Shown: in pieces, positions 46,722 to 55,788 of the stretch
Layout: the number at the start of each line of letters is the position of its first letter
Numbering within the stretch: the stretch's first letter is position 1
NCBI GenBank assembly: GCA_009694365.1
Contig: SHVE01000003.1
Location: forward strand, 85,882-149,881
Length of the DNA stretch: 64,000 bases
From: Thermoleophilia bacterium
Lineage (GTDB): Bacteria; Actinomycetota; Thermoleophilia; Miltoncostaeales; Miltoncostaeaceae
Reading direction: 5' to 3'
Notes under the pieces: generated by a model
Databases searched by the model: none
Seen by the model: only the letters and a program-made list of their open reading frames with translations
What the model was told of the DNA's origin: nothing
Made by a program: the position numbers and the translations under genes

Positions 46722-48390
46722 GCGGACGGACCCGGACCGGGTCTCCTCCCGTCGCATCCGGTTTCTGACCGTCGGAACGCTCGTTGTGCTGGCGGCATTC
46801 GCGGTGCGCGCCGGCTGGATCGCCACGGTCGAGGCCGGTGACCTCGCCAAGCGAGCGAAGAACCAGCAGGAGAGCACCATCCGGCTCCCCGCGCCGCGCG
46901 GTGCCATCCTCTCGGCGGATGGCCGAGAGATGGCCGTGGACAAGCACGCGTACGCCGTCACCGCGACGCCGTACCTCATCACCGATAAACGCGGGGTGGC
47001 CGAGAGAATCTCGACTGCGGTCGGGCTCTCCATCGCGGAGACGGAGCAGCGCATCTCCGGCAACGGCGGCTACGCCATGCTCAACACGGGGGTTGACGAG
47101 GAGCGGGCACGGTATCTCAGGATCCTCGACCTCGCGGGTATCACCCTCGCCGACACGCAGAAGCGCCTCTATCCGCTGGGGTCCGTGGGATCCCAGGTCG
47201 TCGGGATGACCGATGACTATGGCATTGGGCTCACGGGCCTCGAGAAGACGATGGAGCGGTACCTCAAGGGAACCGAAGGCAAGCGCGAGGAGGCCCGCGA
47301 TCCGGATGGACGCTCCCTGCGGATCATCGACGATCGGGCACCCACTCCGGGAATGTCGATCACTCTGACCATCAACAGTGCGATCCAGCAGAAGACCGAG
47401 TCGGTGCTCCAACAGGTGGTGGCGGCCAATGACGCCAAGGCGGCCTCGGCCATCGTGATGGACCCGGCCACCGGTGAGGTATTCGCCATGGCCACCGTTC
47501 CGGGTTTCAACTCCAACGACCGGGACACGTTCCGGCCCGAGGCCGAGCGGGTACGTCCCATCACCGACATCTACGAGCCGGGCTCCACGTTCAAGTTGGT
47601 TGCCATCGCCGGTGCAATTGCGGACGGCGTGGTGACCCGCCAGACCATGTTCAACCTGCCGGAGACGCTCACGCTGTACGACCGCACCCTCGGGGAGGCC
47701 CACCACCGCCCGTCGGTCGCGTGGACCACCCAGGAGATTCTCCAGAACTCCAGCAACGTCGGCACCGTGCTCATCGCGCAGAAGTTGGGCCCGACGCGCA
47801 TGCAGGACTGGATCCAAGCGTTCGGCTTCGGCTCGAAGACCGGCATCGACTATCCCGGCGAGGTATCCGGGTCGGTCCTCTCGTTGGACAAGTGGTCGGG
47901 CGTTTCCATTCTCAACATCCCCATTGGCCAAGGGATTGGCACCACGTTGGCGCAGATGGCGGAAGCCTACGGTGCGATCGCGAACGGCGGCCACATGGTG
48001 CCTCCCCACCTCATTCGGAAGATCGGGGCGAGGTCCCCATTGCACCCCCGCGGCCAGCGCATTATCAGCGCGGCCGCGGCCCAGCAGGTCAACATCATGT
48101 TGCAGAAGGTGGTGAGTGACGACGGAACGGGTGCCGAGGCCAAGATTCCCGGCTACACCGTGGGTGGCAAGACCGGTACGGCGGAGAAGGTCGATCCGAA
48201 GACCGGCCTCTACACCGACACCTACATCGCGTCGTTCGTTGGGTACGCCCCGGCCACCCATCCGGGTCTGGTGGTGGCCGTGATGGTGGATGAGCCATCG
48301 GCGGGTAACTTCTACGGCGGCGTGGTGGCGGCACCGGCGTTCGAGCAGATCACCGAGTTCGCCCTGCGCCAGCTGCACATCGCCCCCTGA
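46687..48390 (+). CDS. ftsI: Septal peptidoglycan transpeptidase FtsI (penicillin-binding protein 2/3 type)
   Basis: A 567-residue class B PBP. A basic N-terminal tail and one helix (FLTVGTLVVLAAFAVRAGWI) anchor it. The PBP dimerisation region begins PAPRGAILSADGREMAVDKH. The transpeptidase shows SxxK in YEPGSTFKLVAIAG, SxN in LQNSSNVGTVLIA and KTG in VGGKTGTAEKVDPKTG. It crosslinks septal murein with FtsW as glycosyltransferase partner. There is no PASTA domain. GTG 46687 overlaps ftsL by 35 nt and is the only plausible in-frame start near the membrane helix. Confidence 0.93.
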   Translation: MSRPDRRRARARRTDPDRVSSRRIRFLTVGTLVVLAAFAVRAGWIATVEAGDLAKRAKNQQESTIRLPAPRGAILSADGREMAVDKHAYAVTATPYLITDKRGVAERISTAVGLSIAETEQRISGNGGYAMLNTGVDEERARYLRILDLAGITLADTQKRLYPLGSVGSQVVGMTDDYGIGLTGLEKTMERYLKGTEGKREEARDPDGRSLRIIDDRAPTPGMSITLTINSAIQQKTESVLQQVVAANDAKAASAIVMDPATGEVFAMATVPGFNSNDRDTFRPEAERVRPITDIYEPGSTFKLVAIAGAIADGVVTRQTMFNLPETLTLYDRTLGEAHHRPSVAWTTQEILQNSSNVGTVLIAQKLGPTRMQDWIQAFGFGSKTGIDYPGEVSGSVLSLDKWSGVSILNIPIGQGIGTTLAQMAEAYGAIANGGHMVPPHLIRKIGARSPLHPRGQRIISAAAAQQVNIMLQKVVSDDGTGAEAKIPGYTVGGKTGTAEKVDPKTGLYTDTYIASFVGYAPATHPGLVVAVMVDEPSAGNFYGGVVAAPAFEQITEFALRQLHIAP

Positions 48391-48426
48391 TGGCGTGGCC
48401 GGGGACGCTGGTAACGTGGCCCCCGG

Positions 48427-49902
48427 ATGAGGCTCCTCGATCTGACCGGTGGTGTGCCCCGCGCACGCCTGCGGGATGCGGACGATGTCACCGACATCGA
48501 CATTGCGGCCATCAGGTACCGGTCGGCCGACGTCACGCCCGGTGACGCGTTCGCGTGCCTGCCCGGAGAACGCGTGGATGGTCACGATTTCGCTTTCGAT
48601 GCGGTGGCCCGGGGCGCGGTGGCTCTCATCGTCGAGCGTCCCCTCGACCTCTCCGTGCCCCAGGTGGTGGTGCCCGATGCGCGTGTGGCGCTTGCCCTCT
48701 GGGCCACTTGCCTTGCGGGTGACCCGTCCGGGGACATGACCGTGGTGGGCATCACGGGCACCAATGGCAAGACCACCAGTGTCTATCTCATGCACGCGGT
48801 ATTCGTGGCGGCGGGGATGCGCGCGGGCATGATCGGAACGGTGGAGAACCGCGTGGGTGGCACGTCGAGTGTACCCACGCACACCACGCCGGAGAGCACC
48901 GAAATCCAGGGGCTGCTCACGCGCATGCGTGACGCCGGCGACACGGCGTGCGCCATGGAGGTGTCGTCCCACGCCCTCGCGCAGAGCCGCGTGGTGGGCC
49001 TTCGCTTCGCCGCGGTGCTGTTCACAAACTTGACGCGCGACCACCTCGACTACCACGGGGATGAGGAGTCGTACTTCCGGGCGAAGCGTCGGCTGTTCGA
49101 TTCCCCGGAGGGCGACGGGCCGAATCCCCCCGGTACCGTCAATGTGGACGACCCGGCCGGCCGCCGCCTCGCTGCGGAGTTCGACGTGACCACGTTCGGT
49201 ATCGATGCTCGGGGTGCCGACGTCGGACCCGAGACGCTGTCGATGGGTCCGGACGGCTTCATTGCGACGGTACGCACGCCACGCGGACCCATCGTGATCA
49301 AGAGCGCGTTGCGCGGGCGCTTCAACGTGTCGAACGTGCTCGGCATCATCGCCGTGGGGGAGTTGCTGGGGATCGACCATGCGGCGGTGCAGCGGGGCAT
49401 CGCGTCGGTACGCGGGGTGCCGGGACGTCTGGAGCCCGTTGACATGGGCCAGCCCTTTCAGGTGCTGGTGGACTATGCCCACACGCCGGATTCGCTCCAC
49501 AACGTGTTGCGCACGGCCCGCGACCTTGCCGGTGACGGCCGACTCATCGTCTTGTTCGGGTGCGGTGGTGATCGCGACACGGGCAAGCGCCCTCAAATGG
49601 GGGCCATCGGCCGCGCACTGGCCGATGTGTGCATCGTCACGTCCGACAACCCGCGTAGCGAGAGTCCGCAGGCCATCATCGACGAGATCGTTGCCGGCGC
49701 ACGGGAGGGATCGGCCGAGATGGTGGTGGAGGTCGATCGCCGGGTGGCAATCACTGCGGCGATCACCACCGCACGACCCGGTGATGTCGTTCTGATCGCC
49801 GGCAAGGGCCACGAGTCCGGCCAGGAGACGATGGGAGTGGTGACGCCCTTCGACGACCGCGCCGTGGCCCGTGACGTGCTGGGCGCCAGGACGGTCGCGT
49901 GA
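48427..49902 (+). CDS. murE: UDP-MurNAc-L-Ala-D-Glu:meso-diaminopimelate ligase MurE
   Basis: A 491-residue Mur ligase adding the third stem residue. It has the N-domain (RYRSADVTPGDAFACLPGER), ATP loop VVGITGTNGKTTSVYLM, AMEVSSHALAQSRV, TNLTRDHLDYHGDEESYFRA and, in the C-domain, DYAHTPDSLHNVL plus the specificity motif SDNPRSESP. DNPR is the pattern of enzymes that use meso-diaminopimelate rather than lysine, consistent with lysA in the same window. ATG 48427 follows ftsI by 36 nt. Its stop overlaps murF. Confidence 0.95.
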   Translation: MRLLDLTGGVPRARLRDADDVTDIDIAAIRYRSADVTPGDAFACLPGERVDGHDFAFDAVARGAVALIVERPLDLSVPQVVVPDARVALALWATCLAGDPSGDMTVVGITGTNGKTTSVYLMHAVFVAAGMRAGMIGTVENRVGGTSSVPTHTTPESTEIQGLLTRMRDAGDTACAMEVSSHALAQSRVVGLRFAAVLFTNLTRDHLDYHGDEESYFRAKRRLFDSPEGDGPNPPGTVNVDDPAGRRLAAEFDVTTFGIDARGADVGPETLSMGPDGFIATVRTPRGPIVIKSALRGRFNVSNVLGIIAVGELLGIDHAAVQRGIASVRGVPGRLEPVDMGQPFQVLVDYAHTPDSLHNVLRTARDLAGDGRLIVLFGCGGDRDTGKRPQMGAIGRALADVCIVTSDNPRSESPQAIIDEIVAGAREGSAEMVVEVDRRVAITAAITTARPGDVVLIAGKGHESGQETMGVVTPFDDRAVARDVLGARTVA

Positions 49903-51203
49903 GGCTGTCGGTCAGCGACATGGTCGCGTGGTCGGGGTGCACCCAGATGGCGGGACCCGACGGCATCACCTGCGACGGGGCCACGGCGGACAGCCGCGAT
50001 GTCTCCGCGGGGCAACTGTTCGTGGGCATTCCCGGCGAGCACGTGGATGGCGGCCTCCACGCCGCTCACGCCATCGCGGACGGTGCGACCGCCGTGGTGA
50101 TCTCGAGGGAGGCGTGGGATGCGGTCGACGACGACGTCCGTGATTCCGGCGCCGCTGTGCTGGTGGCCATCGATCCCGTCCGTGCCATCGGCCTGATTGG
50201 GCGCGGCGCGCTTGCGCGCCTCGGTGTCCGCGTCGTCGGCGTCACCGGATCGTATGGCAAGACATCCACCAAGGATTCGATTCTCGCGGTGCTGCGTGCC
50301 GCCGGGGTGCGGGCTGAGGGCACACCCGGTAACCGCAATACCGAGGTGGGCGTTCCGCTGAGCCTGCTGGGACTGTCGCGTGACTGTCAGGTGGCGGTGG
50401 TCGAGATGGCCATGCGCGGCCCCGGGCAGATCGCGGTACTCGCCCACCTCGCGCCGCCCGACGTGGCGGTCATTACCTCGGTGGGGCCGGTGCACCTCGA
50501 GGTTCTGGGCACCATCGAGGCCATCGCCGCGGCCAAGGCCGAGATCCTCGGTGCCCTGCGCCCCGGTGGGGTCGCCGTGGTGCCCGCCGAGGCGGGCCCC
50601 CTCGACGTCCACGTGGCCGCTCTTCCCATCGGGACTCGCGTCCGGCGGTTCGGCGACGACCCGTCGGTCGATCTCGACCTCGGCGAGATGAAGGCGTGGG
50701 AGCGCCGGAACATGGCCGCAGCCGTCGAGGTGGCTGTAGGGCTCGGAATGGCCCCCGTGGCGGGTGCCACGGTGCGCCTTGAACGATCCCCCATGCGAGG
50801 CATCGAGCATCCGCTCCCCGGTGGTGGCACGCTCATCGAGGACTGCTACAACGCCAATCCGCCGGCGATGGGCGCCGCGTTGGCGGATTTGTGCCGACGT
50901 GGTGGGCGCCACGTGGCTGTGCTCGCGGACATGCTGGAACTCGGCCCCGACGAGGACCGCTTCCACCGCGAGGTGGGCGAGCAGGCCAGCGCGATGGGCG
51001 TGGATCTGGTGCTGGCGGTGGGTCCCCGCGCGGCCTCGTACTCGGAGGGGGCATCGGGGGTCCCGAGCATGACCTTCGCGGATACCGATGCGGCCGTGGC
51101 CGGTGTACCCGTGCTCATCCGGCCGGGCGATGTGGTGCTGGTGAAGGGGTCGCGGGGCATGGCAATGGAACGAGTGGCCCGCGCGATCCTCGAGGCGGTC
51201 TAG
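49899..51203 (+). CDS. murF: UDP-MurNAc-tripeptide:D-Ala-D-Ala ligase MurF
   Basis: A 434-residue Mur ligase adding D-Ala-D-Ala. The N-domain has DSRDVSAGQLFVGIPGEHVD; the ATP loop is VVGVTGSYGKTSTKDSILAV; GTPGNRNTEVGVPLSLL, VVEMAMRGPGQIA and EDCYNANPPAMGAAL are specific. The C-terminal end VLVKGSRGMAMERV is typical. GTG 49899 overlaps the murE stop; mraY follows after 3 nt. Confidence 0.95.
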   Translation: MRLSVSDMVAWSGCTQMAGPDGITCDGATADSRDVSAGQLFVGIPGEHVDGGLHAAHAIADGATAVVISREAWDAVDDDVRDSGAAVLVAIDPVRAIGLIGRGALARLGVRVVGVTGSYGKTSTKDSILAVLRAAGVRAEGTPGNRNTEVGVPLSLLGLSRDCQVAVVEMAMRGPGQIAVLAHLAPPDVAVITSVGPVHLEVLGTIEAIAAAKAEILGALRPGGVAVVPAEAGPLDVHVAALPIGTRVRRFGDDPSVDLDLGEMKAWERRNMAAAVEVAVGLGMAPVAGATVRLERSPMRGIEHPLPGGGTLIEDCYNANPPAMGAALADLCRRGGRHVAVLADMLELGPDEDRFHREVGEQASAMGVDLVLAVGPRAASYSEGASGVPSMTFADTDAAVAGVPVLIRPGDVVLVKGSRGMAMERVARAILEAV

Positions 51204-51206
51204 CCC

Positions 51207-52187
51207 ATGCCCCGCGTACTCATCGCCGCCATCGGGGCCATCATGCTCGTGCTCTTCCTTGGCCCGCAGTTCATCCGCTGGTTACGCGATCACGAGATGG
51301 GTCAGTTCATCCGCCCACGGGGCGAAATCCCGGATGGGCACGCCGAGAAGCAGGGAACGCCCACCATGGGCGGGCTCCTCATCCTCTTCGCGACGGCCGT
51401 CCCCTTTCTCATCCTGTCGTCACGCAGCACTGCGGCCATGTTGGTGCTGTTCACCGCACTCGCCTGCGGGGCCATCGGGTTCGTGGACGACTGGTTGAAG
51501 ATTGTGAAGAAGCGCTCGCTCGGCCTCTCGGGTCGCGGGAAGATGGCTGGCCTCGTGCTGGTGGCCATCGCACTGGTCGTCGGCGCCGTATCCGTGGTAG
51601 GCATTCCCACCACTCTCGACCTGCATGTCGTGTCGGCGGCCATCGAGATCGGTCCGATCGCCTTCGGTGTGGTGGTCGTCCTCGTCCTGGCGGGAGCCAC
51701 CAACGCGGTCAACCTCACCGACGGCCTCGACGGCCTCGCCGCCGGGACCATGGCCATCGCGCTCCTCGCCTATGTGAGCATGACCTTCGTGGTCACGGGG
51801 CAGAGGGACATGGCGATCCTCGCCGCCTGCCTCATGGGTGCCTGCGTCGGGTTTTTGTGGTTCAACTCGTACCCTGCGTCGGTGTTTATGGGGGATACGG
51901 GCTCCTACGCACTCGGCGGTGCCATTGCCGCGCTGGCCGTCATGACCAAGACCGAGATCCTGCTCATCTTCATCGGTGGCGTGTTCGTGCTCGAGGCCAT
52001 CTCGGTGATTATTCAGGTGGTCGTGTTCAAGCGCACCCGCCGTCGGGTGTTCCTCATGGCACCCGTGCATCACCACTTCGAGATGGCGGGCTGGAGCGAG
52101 ACGAAGATCATCGTGCGGTTCTGGCTCGTGGCGCTCATGTTCGCCGGTATCGGCTTCACGCTCTTCTTCCGCACCTTGCCCACGTGA
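51207..52187 (+). CDS. mraY: Phospho-MurNAc-pentapeptide transferase MraY
   Basis: A 326-residue polytopic enzyme making lipid I on undecaprenyl phosphate. About ten helices are visible. Active-site motifs are KQGTPTMGGLLILF, FVDDWLKIVKKRSLGL, NAVNLTDGLDGLAAGTMAI, FMGDTGSYALGGAIA and PVHHHFEMAGWSE. It is the only lipid I synthase in the cluster. ATG 51207 lies 3 nt after the murF stop; the stop overlaps murD. Confidence 0.96.
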   Translation: MPRVLIAAIGAIMLVLFLGPQFIRWLRDHEMGQFIRPRGEIPDGHAEKQGTPTMGGLLILFATAVPFLILSSRSTAAMLVLFTALACGAIGFVDDWLKIVKKRSLGLSGRGKMAGLVLVAIALVVGAVSVVGIPTTLDLHVVSAAIEIGPIAFGVVVVLVLAGATNAVNLTDGLDGLAAGTMAIALLAYVSMTFVVTGQRDMAILAACLMGACVGFLWFNSYPASVFMGDTGSYALGGAIAALAVMTKTEILLIFIGGVFVLEAISVIIQVVVFKRTRRRVFLMAPVHHHFEMAGWSETKIIVRFWLVALMFAGIGFTLFFRTLPT

Positions 52188-53503
52188 GCGCCCCGCTCCC
52201 GGATCCGGGGCGTGCCCTGGTCGTGGGGTTCGCCCGCTCCGGTCAGGCGGCGGCCACGCTGCTCCGCGACCGGGGGTGGGATGTGGTGGCCCTCGACCGT
52301 GCCGCCGTGGACGCCCCGGATCTCGTGGCGGCGGGGATCGACCTACGGGCGCCCTCGGAGGATCCGGTGCCGGCCGATCTCGTCATCCGTAGCCCCGGGG
52401 TTCCGCGCACGGCCCCACCCCTCGCCGCCGCGTACGCGGCGGGAACACCCGTGTGGAGCGAGATCGAGTTGGCATCGCGCGCGACGTCAAACCGGATCAT
52501 GGGGATCACCGGCACCAACGGGAAGACGACCACCACCGAACTCCTCGCACACGTACTCCGCTCGGCGGGGCGGGACGCCGTGGCGTGCGGGAACCAGGGG
52601 ACGCCGCTGTCATCGGTGGTGGCGACGGTGCACCGTGATACGTGGCTCGTCGTCGAATGTTCATCGTTTCAGTTGGAGGATGTCCCGTCGTTCCGGCCTC
52701 ACGCCGCCGTGCTGCTCAACCTCACGCCCGATCACCTCGATCGATACGCCGACATCCACGAGTACCGGCGGGCGAAGCTGAACATCTTCACGAACCAGCA
52801 GGGCGGTGACCTCGCGATCCTCCCGGCGTCGTTTCCATCGACGGGGGGTGCGCCCGCACGGCGCATCCGGGCCACCGGACAACCGGGTCCGGACACGGTG
52901 GCATGGGGTGAGGGGGGACTCCACGTGGCGGGGCTCGGTTGTGTGGCGCCATGGAGCGCGATCCCCCTCCTCGGATCCCACAACCGCGAGAACGTCATGG
53001 CCGCCGCGGCCATGGCCGCATATGCGGGCCTCGGCGCGGACGAGATCGCGGACGGCCTCATGGGCTTCCCGGGCGTGCCCCACCGGTTGGAGGTGGTGGG
53101 GAACTGTAACGGCGTGCGGTTCGTCAACGACTCGAAGGCCACCAATCCGGCGGCGGCCATCGCGGCCCTTGACGCCTATCCCGCACACGTGCGCCTCATC
53201 GCCGGAGGCAGCAGCAAGGGCACGCCGTTTGACGCGTTGGCCCGGGCTGCCGCAGGCTCCGTGGTCCATGCGTACCTCATCGGGGAGACCGCTCCCCTCA
53301 TCGCCCGTGCGATGGAGCAGGAAGGAGTACCGGCGGAGGTCTGTGCGGACCTGCCGACCGCGGTCGCCGCCGCGTTCGCCGCGGCCGCCCCGGGTGACAC
53401 CGTGCTGCTTGCTCCGGCCTGTGCGTCGTTCGACCAGTTCACGTCGTACGCGCATCGCGGTGATGTCTTTCACGAGGAAGCCCGGAGGGCGGGCGCGCAG
53501 TAG
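52184..53503 (+). CDS. murD: UDP-MurNAc-L-Ala:D-Glu ligase MurD
   Basis: A 439-residue Mur ligase adding D-glutamate. The N-domain has ALVVGFARSGQAAATLLRD and RSPGVPRTAPPL; the ATP loop is IMGITGTNGKTTTTELLAHV; VVECSSFQLEDV, NLTPDHLDRYADIHEYRRAK, FVNDSKATNPAA and IAGGSSKGTPFDAL are specific, and LLAPACASFDQFTSYAHRGD closes it. GTG 52184 overlaps the mraY stop. Confidence 0.95.
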   Translation: MSAPLPDPGRALVVGFARSGQAAATLLRDRGWDVVALDRAAVDAPDLVAAGIDLRAPSEDPVPADLVIRSPGVPRTAPPLAAAYAAGTPVWSEIELASRATSNRIMGITGTNGKTTTTELLAHVLRSAGRDAVACGNQGTPLSSVVATVHRDTWLVVECSSFQLEDVPSFRPHAAVLLNLTPDHLDRYADIHEYRRAKLNIFTNQQGGDLAILPASFPSTGGAPARRIRATGQPGPDTVAWGEGGLHVAGLGCVAPWSAIPLLGSHNRENVMAAAAMAAYAGLGADEIADGLMGFPGVPHRLEVVGNCNGVRFVNDSKATNPAAAIAALDAYPAHVRLIAGGSSKGTPFDALARAAAGSVVHAYLIGETAPLIARAMEQEGVPAEVCADLPTAVAAAFAAAAPGDTVLLAPACASFDQFTSYAHRGDVFHEEARRAGAQ

Positions 53504-53534
53504 GAGATCGCCCCGACGCGGCGAACACGTATTT

Positions 53535-54779
53535 GTGCCGCCTCCACCTAGGGATACCGTCCGTCGGCGCCACTCGAGGCGGGGTGCTCGGACCAGTGGC
53601 GACGTTGCACCCGAGGCGGTCCTCACGGTCGCCGTCCTCGTGCTCGTGTGCATCGGCGTGGTCATGGTGTATTCGGCGTCGAGTGCGAGCGCACTGCTGT
53701 CGGACGAGAACCCCAGTACACTTCTCCTCCGGCAGGGGATCTACGCCGTGCTCGGCTTCATTCTCTTCGCGGTGTGTGCCCGGGTCGGGGTGGGAAATCT
53801 CGTGGCCCTCGGCAGGCCCGCCGTGCTTGTGTGTGCTGGTCTTCTTGTGGCAGTGCTCGTTCCGGGGATCGGAATTATGGCGAACGGGTCGCGCCGCTGG
53901 CTGGGCATGGGCAACATCCAAGTCCAGCCCGCCGAACTCGCCAAGATCGCTCTCATCATCTGGCTTGCCGGGTATCTCGTGCGCAATCGGGATCGCCTCG
54001 ACACTCTGAGGGATCTGAGGATGCCACTCATGATCGTGGGTGGGATGGGCGTGTTGATCGTCGTGGAACCCGACCTCGGTACGGCGGTCGTGCTGGTGGG
54101 GGTCGGCATGATCATGCTGGCCGTGGCAGGCGTCCCGGGCCGCCTCTTCGGGCTGATCGCCGCTGTCGGCGCGGCCGCGGTTGCCCTCTTCATCGCGATC
54201 GAGCCGTACCGCATGGCGCGTATCACCTCGTTCCTCGATCCGTGGTCCGACCCCGAGGGCGCGGGCTTTCAGATTGTGCAGGCGCAACTGGCGATCGGAT
54301 CGGGTGGCCTGAGCGGGGTGGGGCTCGGCAACGGGCTGCAGAAGGTCAACTATCTCCCCGAGGCCCACACCGACATGATCTTGGCCACCGTGGGGGAGGA
54401 GCTCGGCCTGATCGGGGTGTTCTGTGTCATCGCACTGATCGGGGCCGTCGTGGGGAGCGGCTACCGTATCGCTCTGTCCGCGCCGGACAGTCGGCAGCGT
54501 CTTCTGGCGAGTGGCCTCACGTCACTCATCGGCCTGCAAGCGCTGGTCAATCTCGGCGCGGTGCTCGGTGTGCTTCCTGTCACCGGTGTGCCGCTGCCGT
54601 TCGTGAGTTATGGGGGAAGCAGCCTCGTCGTCCTCGCCGCAGCATCCGGAATCCTCGTGGGAATCGGTCGCCGGTCGCGCGTCAGGCGGCTCCGCGTCGT
54701 CGGGGACGACACCCCTGCGCGTGGTGATCGCCGCGGGCGGGACCGCCGGGCACATCATGCCGGCGCTCGCGCTAGCTGA
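53535..54779 (+). CDS. ftsW: Septal peptidoglycan glycosyltransferase FtsW
   Basis: A 414-residue SEDS-family membrane enzyme that polymerises lipid II with FtsI. Ten helices are apparent. Signatures are VMVYSASSASALL, NGSRRWLGMGNIQVQPAELA, VVEPDLGTAVVLVGVGMIML, EAHTDMILATVGEELGLIG and PLPFVSYGGSSLVVLAAASG. A basic N-terminal tail and a basic C-terminal tail lie in the cytoplasm. GTG 53535 is the best start in this frame, 31 nt after murD. The 3' end overlaps murG by 59 nt. Confidence 0.93.
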   Translation: MPPPPRDTVRRRHSRRGARTSGDVAPEAVLTVAVLVLVCIGVVMVYSASSASALLSDENPSTLLLRQGIYAVLGFILFAVCARVGVGNLVALGRPAVLVCAGLLVAVLVPGIGIMANGSRRWLGMGNIQVQPAELAKIALIIWLAGYLVRNRDRLDTLRDLRMPLMIVGGMGVLIVVEPDLGTAVVLVGVGMIMLAVAGVPGRLFGLIAAVGAAAVALFIAIEPYRMARITSFLDPWSDPEGAGFQIVQAQLAIGSGGLSGVGLGNGLQKVNYLPEAHTDMILATVGEELGLIGVFCVIALIGAVVGSGYRIALSAPDSRQRLLASGLTSLIGLQALVNLGAVLGVLPVTGVPLPFVSYGGSSLVVLAAASGILVGIGRRSRVRRLRVVGDDTPARGDRRGRDRRAHHAGARAS

Positions 54780-55788
54780 GGAACTCCGCGACCGGGGCAT
54801 CGCGGTGGGTTTTGTTGGCGTCGGTGGCCGTGCCGGTTCGGGCATCCCGGAGCGCAACGGATATCCCGAGGATCACGTGCCGCTGCGCGGGTTCGAGCGC
54901 AGGCTCTCCGTGCGCACCATCAGCGCCCTCGTCCTGGCCGTTCTTGCGGTTCCGCGCATGATGCTCGTGATACGCCGCCGGAGAGCCGACGTGATCGTGG
55001 GCGGTGGCGGGTACATGGCCGGACCCGCCGCAATCGCCGGGTGGCTCATGCGTCGCCGGGTGGTGTTGATGGAGGCCGACTCCCATCTGGGACTTGCCAA
55101 TCGGCTCGCGGCTCCCTTCGCGCGGCGTGTGGCACTGGCCTTCCCCGTCGCGGGGAGGCACGGCCACAAGTATGTGGTGACCGGACGCCCGGTGGGGCGT
55201 GCGGTGCGCGACGCCACGCGTGCGGAGGGGCGCCGCCGGTTGGGCATCGACCCCACGGCGACGTGCGTGCTTGTGGCGGGCGGAAGCCAGGGGGCCCGGT
55301 CGATCAACGATGCCGCCGTCGATGCCTTCTGCCCCGATCCACTGTTCGAGGTGGTTCATGTCGCGGGGGATCGCGATGCCGACCGGGTCCGCGCACGGGT
55401 CGAGTCCTCTGGCGGCGGTCCCCGGTACCGCGTGTTGGGGTTCCTCGACGACTTCCCGTCTGCCATCGCGGCCGCCGATCTCGTGGTGTGCCGGTCGGGC
55501 GGCTCGGTGTTCGAACTTGCGGCGCTCGGGCGCCCCGCCATTCTGGTTCCGTATCCGCACGCGACGGCTGATCACCAGACCGGGAACGCGCGATGGCTGT
55601 GCGAGGCCGGGGCGGCCATTCTCATCCCGGACGCCGAGATCACGGGGCCGGTGCTGAGGGATGCGGTGGTGGCCCTCCTCGCGGATCCCGACCGGCGGGA
55701 GATGATGGGTGCCGCAGCGCGCGCCGTAGCGCGTCCGGACGCCGCGGAGCGGATTGCCGATCTCGTGATGGAGGCGGCACACTCATGA
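54721..55788 (+). CDS. murG: UDP-GlcNAc:lipid I GlcNAc transferase MurG
   Basis: A 355-residue GT-B glycosyltransferase making lipid II at the inner membrane face. The G-loop near the start is VVIAAGGTAGHIMPALALAE, then ADVIVGGGGYMAGPAAIAG, a second G-loop LVAGGSQGARSINDAAVDA, and the donor site VCRSGGSVFELAALGRPAIL with PHATADHQTGNARWL. GTG 54721 (or 54724) sits directly before the first beta strand and within ftsW, so translation is probably coupled. The stop overlaps murC in an ATGA. Confidence 0.94.
   Translation: MVIAAGGTAGHIMPALALAEELRDRGIAVGFVGVGGRAGSGIPERNGYPEDHVPLRGFERRLSVRTISALVLAVLAVPRMMLVIRRRRADVIVGGGGYMAGPAAIAGWLMRRRVVLMEADSHLGLANRLAAPFARRVALAFPVAGRHGHKYVVTGRPVGRAVRDATRAEGRRRLGIDPTATCVLVAGGSQGARSINDAAVDAFCPDPLFEVVHVAGDRDADRVRARVESSGGGPRYRVLGFLDDFPSAIAAADLVVCRSGGSVFELAALGRPAILVPYPHATADHQTGNARWLCEAGAAILIPDAEITGPVLRDAVVALLADPDRREMMGAAARAVARPDAAERIADLVMEAAHS

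Noticed and set aside
46666..49812. 1048-codon minus-strand ORF antisense to ftsI and murE
   Set aside because: It is an antisense reading of two firmly identified genes, rich in His/Arg/Gly with no domain; long antisense ORFs are expected at this GC content.
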